NCBI GenBank assembly: GCA_012295275.1
Contig: CM022666.1
Coordinates: forward strand, 9,543,423-9,607,422
Direction of reading: 5' to 3'
Length of the DNA: 64,000 bases
From: Chrysomallon squamiferum
Lineage: Eukaryota > Mollusca > Gastropoda > Neomphalida > Peltospiridae
Shown: in pieces, positions 54,243 through 64,000 of the stretch
Layout: each line of letters opens with the position of its first letter
Numbering within the stretch: position 1 is the stretch's first letter
Notes under the pieces: generated by a model
What the model saw: the letters and a program-made list of their open reading frames with translations, nothing else
Database searches by the model: none
Told to the model about the DNA's origin: nothing
Position numbers and translations under genes: made by a program

Positions 54243-57200
54243 CCTGATACCTGAAACAAGATCACTGCTCTGTCTGAAGCCTGAAAATGCCAGTCAGAAA
54301 AGTGTTACAGAAATTATCTTGCCAGCTAGTGAAAATGAAGATATAATATAAGTTATATAATGTCTACATTCAGCTAATGAACAAAATACACATCTCTCCA
54401 ATCAAGTGTGTTACAAATACTGAGCAGAATAGAGAGCAAAGCCTCTAAATAACAGGATCAGGTAATAAAAGTCCTACATAAACACAACAAGACAATTTTC
54501 AATTGAAATGTATGTAAGGAGTTTCAGGTGAAAGAGATTTCAGCAATAACAAATGTTACTTGTGACAGACTGTCACATTTTCGAAAATACAGAACTAGAC
54601 ATATAACAACACAGATTGGATGTCTGTTGATGAACACTGTGACAATGAAGTTTAAGTATGTAAAAATTCATAACTAGTTTTGAGAGCTGTAAAACATGAT
54701 GTGTTTACACTTACTTTGTATTAGGTGTAAGTGTCATAACACAACTTTAAAACACAGACTGTAGAACTCTACTTGTAATTAATAGAAAAACATTAGTTTT
54801 AATAGCTGTAAAACACACAATAAAATATGTTTACACATTTAGCTATTTAGACAGATATGTTTAGCTATTTAGACATGTAAAACACAATGTGTTAACGTTC
54901 ATTTGTATCAAGAAGTATCAGTGTCATAGTCCAGTGTGTGAGTTTAAAACAAACACATCAGTACAAGTAGCACAAGTTCTAAACAGAGAAAGTAAAAAAC
55001 TACACATAATTAACACACACACACATTAGTTTGATAGCTGTAAAGCACACAACAAAATATGTTTACACATTTACTTAAGTAGTCCTAATGTAGACTGATC
55101 AACCCTTCACATGGTTAACAGTGTGAGACAGCTATAGTGTGAGACTTGTGTTTATTAAATACTAATGATTCTAAGGTAGAAACCAGCTGTCTTCTTTCAC
55201 TGAGATAAACTTATAACAAATGTTACTTGTGATAGATTGACATAAGTTGTCACATTTTGGAAAATACAGAACTACACATGTAACAACACAAATTGGAGTT
55301 TGTGAGGATAGACACTGTGATGAAGAATTTCAAATATCTAAAAATACAGAGCTATTTAGACAGAAGTAAAACACATAATGTGTTAACATGTTCATTTTGT
55401 ATTAAGAAGTATCAGTGTCATAGTCCAGTGTGTGAGTTTAAAACAAACACATCAGTACAAGTAGCACAAGTTCTAAACAGACAAAGTAAAAATCTACACA
55501 TAATTAACACACACACATTAGTTTGATAGCTGTAAAGCACACAACAAAAAATATGTTTACACATTTACTTAAGTAGTCCTAATGTAGACTGATCAACCCT
55601 TCACATGGTTAACAGTGTGAGACAGCTATAGTGTGAGACTTGTGTTTATTAAATACTAATGATTCTAAGGTAGAAACCAGCTGTCTTCTTTCACTGAGAT
55701 AAACTTATAACAAATGTTACTTGTGATAGATTGACATAAGTTGTCACATTTTGGAAAATACAGAACTACACATGTAACAACACAAATTGGAGTTTGTGAG
55801 GATAGACACTGTGATGAAGAATTTCAAATATCTAAAAATACAGAGCTATTTAGACAGAAGAAAAACACATAATGTGTTAACATGTTCATTTTGTATTAAG
55901 AAGTATCAGTGTCATAGTCCAGTGTGTGAGTTTAAAACAAACACATCAGTACAAGTAGCACAAGTTCTAAACAGACAAAGTAAAAATCTACACATAATTA
56001 ACACACACACATTAGTTTGATAGCTGTAAAGCACTCAATACAATATGTTTACACATTTACATTTGCAGGCTGCTTTTCTCAGGTAATGTTATTAAGAAAT
56101 GGACATTTAAACAGACCTAGAGGACATCAGATGTCACATTTTGGAAAATAAAGAACCTGAAGAAAATCTTGAAAGAATTAAATGAGTTTAATCTCTTACA
56201 GTTGAAATATTTTTCTACAACACAGACTTTATTTAGGAGCAGGTAACAAAAGTCCTACATAAACACAACAAGACAATTTTCAACTGAAATGAATGTAAGG
56301 AGTTTCAGGTGACACAAGTTTTAGAAATAACAAATATTACTTGTGACAAACAGAATTTAGATTTACATTTTGGAAAATACAGAACTAGACATGTAACAAC
56401 TCAGATTGGAGTTTGTGTGGATGGACACTGAGACAAAGTGCAAATATGTAAAACCAGACAGTTAGTTTTGACAGTTGTAAAACACATAATGCATTTACAT
56501 GTTTGCTTTGTAATTAAGTATTAGTGTCAGTCCAGTGTTCGAGTTCAAAACAAACACATCAGCACAAGTAATACAACAGTACATGCAATTAACACAAACA
56601 TACTAGTTTTGATAGCTTTAAAATACACAATAAGATATGTTTAAACATTTAAACTTGCACACTTCTTCTCTAAGGTAATGTTATTAAGAAATGGACACTT
56701 AAACTAATCTCAAGTAGACTGATCAACCCTTCACATGGTTAACAGTGTGTACTGTGAGACTTGTGTTTATTAAATACTAATGATTCTAAGGTAGAAATTA
56801 GCTGTCTTCTTTCACTGAGTTAAACTTGGCCATTAGCCATTAACAGGAAAGAATATTTGACTTATACTTTCCCTGGGCAGGAAAGTACAGAGCACAGATT
56901 GCATTAAACATTAGCTTCAGGTTAGAACAGGACATAGCTGGTGTTAATATTTATAAAGTTTGTCACAGAACTATTCAAATTGATGTAAAACTCTCCAGTT
57001 ATGAAGTGAAAAACAAAGCCTTAATGTAAGTTTTTGTTTTAATCTGTGGCATCCTATCAAAATCTGTAAGAACTTCAGAAAGATGACACATTTATATACT
57101 TGTGTACATAACAAGAAAAAAAAATCTTGAAAGAATTAAATGAGTTTAATCAATCACAGGTGAAACTTTTTTCTGCAACAGAGACTTTATTTTGTAGCAG

Positions 57201-58317
57201 GTAATAAGAGTCCTGCAACAACACAACAAGACAAGTTTCAACTGAAATGAATGTCATTTCAGGTGAAACAGATTTCAGGAATAACAAATGTTACTTGTGA
57301 GAAACAGAAATAAGGTGTCACATTTTGGAAAACTCGAAACCAGATATGTAACAACTCGGAATGGAGTTTGTGTGGACTGATATTGTGAGAAGAACTTCAA
57401 CTACATAGAAGTATGCAGTGGTTATGTCAGATGTAAAACGTGTCTTACATGTTTACTTTTGTGTTAAAGGTATAGAATAGTGAAATAATAGCCACTGTTT
57501 CCTATTCTATAAATGTCAGTATATAATGTTTTAAAGTAATTGGTGGGAAGTAAGTGCTAGCAAGATAGATTAAGATGACTGCCTACTATTGGGAGCTTTC
57601 TTTAGCATTGGGATTGTATGGTCATGTGACATGACCGTATATGGCTACCGCTGCCTGGAATTTAAATGGTGGACATTCTCAGAGAGCAAAGCAATGCATT
57701 TTGACCTTGGCCATTGCAGGACCTTAAAAAATTGCTAGTGAAAGTAGGCATTTTTATATTTGGTTTCTACATATGTGCTACAGATTAGTAGTTAATTTAG
57801 ATTTATTACTTTCATTTTAATATTTCTATGTCAGGGACTACCTAGCCGTCTTAAAATCCTTTAATTTGAAACCCTGTCTTGTTAGTTTATTCCTTAGGCA
57901 CTGAATTTATGAAGTGAGTAACCAATGGGTTACATACATATATATGTTATTCATTATATTATACCTACATACTGGTCTGACTAGATCTGCTTACCCCGCT
58001 CCATTACAAGTGTAAGTGTTATAGTCCAGTGTGTGAGTTCAAAACAAACACCTCAGTACAAGTAACAGAACAGAAAAATTAGAAATGTACATGTTATTCA
58101 GCTACTTTTGACAGCTGTAAAATACACAATAAAATATGTTTACACATTTAACCTTGCACAGTGCTCCTCTCAGATAATGTTACTCAGAAATGAACACTTA
58201 AACTGACCTAAAGCAGACTGATCAAGTCTTCAAAGGGTTAGCATTGTGTAGTGTGAAACTTGTGGTTATTGAATACTAATGAAGTCTTTTTCTAACATTT
58301 TGATTATATCTACTGCT
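54243..58317. repeat. Higher-order repeat, unit 1 (about 4.08 kb)
   Basis: Begins at CCTGATACCTGAAACAAG and runs to the same phrase at 58318. The unit contains a sub-array of three closely similar monomers of about 494 bp (54.85-56.05 kb), then diverged monomers at about 56.3-56.8 and 57.3-58.3 kb, and a unique segment (57470-57990). Identity with unit 2 is very high outside the sub-array copy number. Confidence 0.93.
54845..56050. repeat. Sub-array of 494-bp monomers in unit 1 (three copies)
   Basis: The phrase GTCATAGTCCAGTGTGTGAG occurs at about 54923, 55417 and 55911, a spacing of 494 bp. Each monomer also carries TCACATTTTGGAAAATACAG and GAAAGTAAAAA-CTACACA (or a one-base variant), both related to the SPRY-like TRIM exon at 33950-34250. 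The 77-codon frames at 55293 and 55787 are the same monomer frame and not independent genes. Confidence 0.92.
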
Positions 58318-61300
58318 CCTGATACCTGAAACAAGAAAACTGCTCTGTATGAAGTCTGAAAATACCAGTCAGACAAGTCTTACAAAAATTACCTTGAATG
58401 CAAAGATACAATGTAAGTTATATAATGTCTACATTCAGCTAATGAACAAAATACAACTTATTTAACACATCTCTCCAATCAAGTGTGTTACAAATACTGA
58501 GCAGAATAGAGAGCAAAGCCTCTAAATAACAGGATCAGGTAATAAAAGTCCTACATAAACACAACAAGACAATTTTCAATTGAAATGTATGTAAGGAGTT
58601 TCAGGTGAAAGAGATTTCAGCAATAACAAATGTTACTTGTGACAGACTGTCACATTTTCGAAAATACAGAACTAGACATATAACAACACAGATTGGATGT
58701 CTGTTGATGAACACTGTGACAATGAAGTTTAAGTATGTAAAAATTCATAACTAGTTTTGAGAGCTGTAAAACATGATGTGTTTACACTTACTTTGTATTA
58801 GGTGTAAGTGTCATAACACAACTTTAAAACACACAGACTGTAGAACTCTACTTGTAATTAATAGAAAAACATTAGTTTTAATAGCTGTAAAACACACAAT
58901 AAAATATGTTTACACATTTAGCTATTTAGACAGATATGTTTAGCTATTTAGACATGTAAAACACAATGTGTTAACGTTCATTTTGTATCAAGAAGTATCA
59001 GTGTCATAGTCCAGTGTGTGAGTTTAAAACAAACACATCAGTACAAGTAGCACAAGTTCTAAACAGAGAAAGTAAAAACTACACATAATTAACACACACA
59101 CACATTAGTTTGATAGCTGTAAAGCACACAACAAAATATGTTTACACATTTACTTAAGTAGTCCTAATGTAGACTGATCAACCCTTCACATGGTTAACAG
59201 TGTGAGACAGCTATAGTGTGAGACTTGTGTTTATTAAATACTAATGATTCTAAGGTAGAAACCAGCTGTCTTCTTTCACTGAGATAAACTTATAACAAAT
59301 GTTACTTGTGATAGATTGACATAAGTTGTCACATTTTGGAAAATACAGAACTACACATGTAACAACACAAATTGGAGTTTGTGAGGATAGACACTGTGAT
59401 GAAGAATTTCAAATATCTAAAAATACAGAGCTATTTAGACAGAAGTAAAACACATAATGTGTTAACATGTTCATTTTGTATTAAGAAGTATCAGTGTCAT
59501 AGTCCAGTGTGTGAGTTTAAAACAAACACATCAGTACAAGTAGCACAAGTTCTAAACAGACAAAGTAAAAATCTACACAATTAACACACACACATTAGTT
59601 TGATAGCTGTAAAGCACACAACAAAATATGTTTACACATTTACTTAAGTAGTCCTAATGTAGACTGATCAACCCTTCACATGGTTAACAGTGTGAGACAG
59701 CTATAGTGTGAGACTTGTGTTTATTAAATACTAATGATTCTAAGGTAGAAACCAGCTGTCTTCTTTCACTGAGATAAACTTATAACAAATGTTACTTGTG
59801 ATAGATTGACATAAGTTGTCACATTTTGGAAAATACAGAACTACACATGTAACAACACAAATTGGAGTTTGTGAGGATAGACACTGTGATGAAGAATTTC
59901 AAATATCTAAAAATACAGAGCTATTTAGACAGAAGTAAAACACATAATGTGTTAACATGTTCATTTTGTATTAAGAAGTATCAGTGTCATAGTCCAGTGT
60001 GTGAGTTTAAAACAAACACATCAGTACAAGTAGCACAAGTTCTAAACAGAGAAAGTAAAAAACTACACATAATTAACACACACACACATTAGTTTGATAG
60101 CTGTAAAGCACACAACAAAATATGTTTACACATTTACTTAAGTAGTCCTAATGTAGACTGATCAACCCTTCACATGGTTAACAGTGTGAGACAGCTATAG
60201 TGTGAGACTTGTGTTTATTAAATACTAATGATTCTAAGGTAGAAACCAGCTGTCTTCTTTCACTGAGATAAACTTATAACAAATGTTACTTGTGATAGAT
60301 TGACATAAGTTGTCACATTTTGGAAAATACAGAACTACACATGTAACAACACAAATTGGAGTTTGTGAGGATAGACACTGTGATGAAGAATTTCAAATAT
60401 CTAAAAATACAGAGCTATTTAGACAGAAGAAAAACACATAATGTGTTAACATGTTCATTTTGTATTAAGAAGTATCAGTGTCATAGTCCAGTGTGTGAGT
60501 TTAAAACAAACACATCAGTACAAGTAGCACAAGTTCTAAACAGACAAAGTAAAAATCTACACAATTAACACACACACATTAGTTTGATAGCTGTAAAGCA
60601 CACAACAAAATATGTTTACACATTTACTTAAGTAGTCCTAATGTAGACTGATCAACCCTTCACATGGTTAACAGTGTGAGACAGCTATAGTGTGAGACTT
60701 GTGTTTATTAAATACTAATGATTCTAAGGTAGAAACCAGCTGTCTTCTTTCACTGAGATAAACTTATAACAAATGTTACTTGTGATAGATTGACATAAGT
60801 TGTCACATTTTGGAAAATACAGAACTACACATGTAACAACACAAATTGGAGTTTGTGAGGATAGACACTGTGATGAAGAATTTCAAATATCTAAAAATAC
60901 AGAGCTATTTAGACAGAAGAAAAACACATAATGTGTTAACATGTTCATTTTGTATTAAGAAGTATCAGTGTCATAGTCCAGTGTGTGAGTTTAAAACAAA
61001 CACATCAGTACAAGTAGCACAAGTTCTAAACAGACAAAGTAAAAATCTACACAATTAACACACACACATTAGTTTGATAGCTGTAAAGCACACAATACAA
61101 TATGTTTACACATTTACATTTGCAGGCTGCTTTTCTCAGGTAATGTTATTAAGAAATGGACATTTAAACAGACCTAGAGGACATCAGATGTCACATTTTG
61201 GAAAAAATAAAGAACCTGAAGAAAATCTTGAAAGAATTAAATGAGTTTAATCTCTTACAGTTGAAATATTTTTCTACAACACAGACTTTATTTAGGAGCA

Positions 61301-63377
61301 GGTAACAAAAGTCCTACATAAACACAACAAGACAATTTTCAACTGAAATGAATGTAAGGAGTTTCAGGTGACACAAGTTTTAGAAATAACAAATATTACT
61401 TGTGACAAACAGAATTTAGATTTACATTTTGGAAAATACAGAACTAGACATGTAACAACTCAGATTGGAGTTTGTGTGGATGGACACTGAGACAAAGTGC
61501 AAATATGTAAAACCAGACAGTTAGTTTTGACAGTTGTAAAACACATAATGCATTTACATGTTTGCTTTGTAATTAAGTATTAGTGTCAGTCCAGTGTTCG
61601 AGTTCAAAACAAACACATCAGCACAAGTAATACAACAGTACATGCAATTAACACAAACATACTAGTTTTGATAGCTTTAAAATACACAATAAGATATGTT
61701 TAAACATTTAAACTTGCACACTTCTTCTCTAAGGTAATGTTATTAAGAAATGGACACTTAAACTAATCTCAAGTAGACTGATCAACCCTTCACATGGTTA
61801 ACAGTGTGTACTGTGAGACTTGTGTTTATTAAATACTAATGATTCTAAGGTAGAAATTAGCTGTCTTCTTTCACTGAGTTAAACTTGGCCATTAGCCATT
61901 AACAGGAAAGAATATTTGACTTATACTTTCCCCTGGGCAGGAAAGTACAGAGCACAGATTGCATTAAACATTAGCTTCGGTTAGAACAGGACATAGCTGG
62001 TGTTAATATTTATAAAGTTTGTCACAGAACTATTCAAATTGATGTAAAACTCTCCAGTTATGAAGTGAAAAACAAAGCCTTAATGTAAGTTTTTGTTTTA
62101 ATCTGTGGCATCCTATCAAAATCTGTAAGAACTTCAGAAAGATGACACATTTATATACTTGTGTACATAACAAGAAAAAAAAATCTTGAAAGAATTAAAT
62201 GAGTTTAATCAATCACAGGTGAAACTTTTTTCTGCAACAGAGACTTTATTTTGTAGCAGGTAATAAGAGTCCTGCAACAACACAACAAGACAAGTTTCAA
62301 CTGAAATGAATGTCATTTCAGGTGAAACAGATTTCAGGAATAACAAATGTTACTTGTGAGAAACAGAAATAAGGTGTCACATTTTGGAAAACTCGAAACC
62401 AGATATGTAACAACCGGAATGGAGTTTGTGTGGACTGATATTGTGAGAAGAACTTCAACTACATAGAAGTATGCAGTGGTTATGTCAGATGTAAAACGTG
62501 TCTTACATGTTTACTTTTGTGTTAAAGGTATAGAATAGTGAAATAATAGCCACTGTTTCCTATTCTATAAATGTCAGTATATAATGTTTTAAAGTAATTG
62601 GTGGGAAGTAAGTGCTAGCAAGATAGATTAAGATGACTGCCTACTATTGGGAGCTTTCTTTAGCATTGGGATTGTATGGTCATGTGACATGACCGTATAT
62701 GGCTACCGCTGCCTGGAATTTAAATGGTGGACATTCTCAGAGAGCAAAGCAATGCATTTTGACCTTGGCCATTGCAGGACCTTAAAAAATTGCTAGTGAA
62801 AGTAGGCATTTTTATATTTGGTTTCTACATATGTGCTACAGATTAGTAGTTAATTTAGATTTATTACTTTCATTTTAATATTTCTATGTCAGGGACTACC
62901 TAGCCGTCTTAAAATCCTTTAATTTGAAACCCTGTCTTGTTAGTTTATTCCTTAGGCACTGAATTTATGAAGTGAGTAACCAATGGGTTACATACATATA
63001 TATGTTATTCATTATATTATACCTACATACTGGTCTGACTAGATCTGCTTACCCCCGGCTCCATTACAAGTGTAAGTGTTATAGTCCAGTGTGTGAGTTC
63101 AAAACAAACACCTCAGTACAAGTAACAGAACAGAAAAATTAGAAATGTACATGTTATTCAGCTACTTTTGACAGCTGTAAAATACACAATAAAATATGTT
63201 TACACATTTAACCTTGCACAGTGCTCCTCTCAGATAATGTTACTCAGAAATGAACACTTAAACTGACCTAAAGCAGACTGATCAAGTCTTCAAAGGGTTA
63301 GCATTGTGTAGTGTGAAACTTGTGGTTATTGAATACTAATGAAGTCTTTTTCTAACATTTTGATTATATCTACTGCT
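58318..63377. repeat. Higher-order repeat, unit 2 (about 5.06 kb)
   Basis: Starts at CCTGATACCTGAAACAAG and ends where unit 3 begins at 63378. Collinear with unit 1, with only scattered substitutions and small indels, but longer by about 985 bp. That equals two extra monomers in its sub-array. Confidence 0.93.
58925..61110. repeat. Sub-array of about 490-bp monomers in unit 2 (five copies)
   Basis: Five copies of the GTCATAGTCCAGTGTGTGAG monomer at about 59003, 59496, 59986, 60480 and 60970; spacing alternates between about 490 and 494 bp. The alternation tracks CACAATTAAC versus CACATAATTAAC variants and suggests two monomer subtypes. Frames of 70-77 codons at 59372, 59862, 60356 and 60846 are repeats of one decayed coding segment. 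Confidence 0.92.
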
Positions 63378-64000
63378 CCTGATACCTGAAACAAGAAAAC
63401 TGCTCTGTATGAAGTCTGAAAATACCAGTCAGACAAGTCTTACAAAAATTACCTTGAATGCAAAGATACAATGTAAGTTATATAATGTCTACATTCAGCT
63501 AATGAACAAAATACAACTTATTTAACACATCTCTCCAATCAAGTGTGTTACAAATACTGAGCAGAATAGAGAGCAAAGCCTCTAAATAACAGGATCAGGT
63601 AATAAAAGTCCTACATAAACACAACAAGACAATTTTCAATTGAAATGTATGTAAGGAGTTTCAGGTGAAAGAGATTTCAGCAATAACAAATGTTACTTGT
63701 GACAGACTGTCACATTTTCGAAAATACAGAACTAGACATATAACAACACAGATTGGATGTCTGTTGATGAACACTGTGACAATGAAGTTTAAGTATGTAA
63801 AAATTCATAACTAGTTTTGAGAGCTGTAAAACATGATGTGTTTACACTTACTTTGTATTAGGTGTAAGTGTCATAACACAACTTTAAAACACAGACTGTA
63901 GAACTCTACTTGTAATTAATAGAAAAACATTAGTTTTAATAGCTGTAAAACACACAATAAAATATGTTTACACATTTAGCTATTTAGACAGATATGTTTA
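63378..64000. repeat. Higher-order repeat, start of unit 3 (cut by window end)
   Basis: Repeats the opening of units 1 and 2 up to the window edge, so the array continues rightward for an unknown distance. Confidence 0.93.

Noticed and set aside
54243-61058. Repeated 70-77 codon frames beginning MEFVRIDTV as a small gene family
   Set aside because: They are copies of one satellite monomer. The related TRIM exon frame continues upstream but is broken by stops, so they are decayed coding debris and not genes.

Overview
The window is intron-rich, AT-rich metazoan DNA. It is packed with microsatellites (GA, GT, CA, TTA and TAC runs), small DNA transposons and satellite-like arrays. Protein content (a class C GPCR, GPR180, ZRSR2, RBMX2, a long C2H2 zinc-finger protein and a TRIM relic) together with repeat-swollen introns fits a lophotrochozoan, most probably a cephalopod mollusc such as an octopus. 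That taxon is an inference from style and was not tested by search.

Layout. 353-587 (-) is the first coding exon of an SLC16-type monocarboxylate transporter. 2318-5029 (+) is a single-exon, 903-residue, ten-finger C2H2 protein. 6475-11686 (+) is a nine-exon GPR180 gene; I joined all exons in phase (437 aa). It converges on 14254-17264 (-), a five-exon RBMX2 spliceosomal RRM gene (261 aa). 17.6-20.3 kb is a nest of DNA transposons. 21345-25411 (+) is a complete three-exon metabotropic-glutamate-type class C GPCR (854 aa); its first intron carries a mariner-like element inside a set of inverted repeats. 29.5-34.4 kb (+) is a decayed TRIM gene (RING, B-boxes, coiled coil, SPRY-like end) split by a 1.69-kb DNA transposon with a perfect 8-bp target duplication. 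38262-43545 (+) is a ten-exon ZRSR2 gene (458 aa), with an apparent homopolymer frameshift in its tail. 45.2-46.5 kb (+) is a dead hAT transposase. 48.2-52.5 kb is strand-asymmetric GT/CA-rich simple DNA bounded by a direct repeat. 54.2 kb to the window end is a higher-order tandem repeat with about 4.1- and 5.1-kb units. These units contain sub-arrays of about 490 bp that I trace to the SPRY-like exon of the TRIM gene at 34 kb.

The genes do not form an operon or pathway. RBMX2 and ZRSR2 both act in splicing (RES complex; 3' splice site recognition), and GPR180 and the class C receptor are unrelated membrane proteins. The most unusual structures are the satellite built from a decayed TRIM/SPRY-like exon, the receptor that keeps the amino-acid backbone pocket but lacks the glutamate side-chain contacts, and the transposon-split TRIM gene. 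All exon joins are hand-made from splice signals, reading phase and family resemblance; no alignment or transcript was available.
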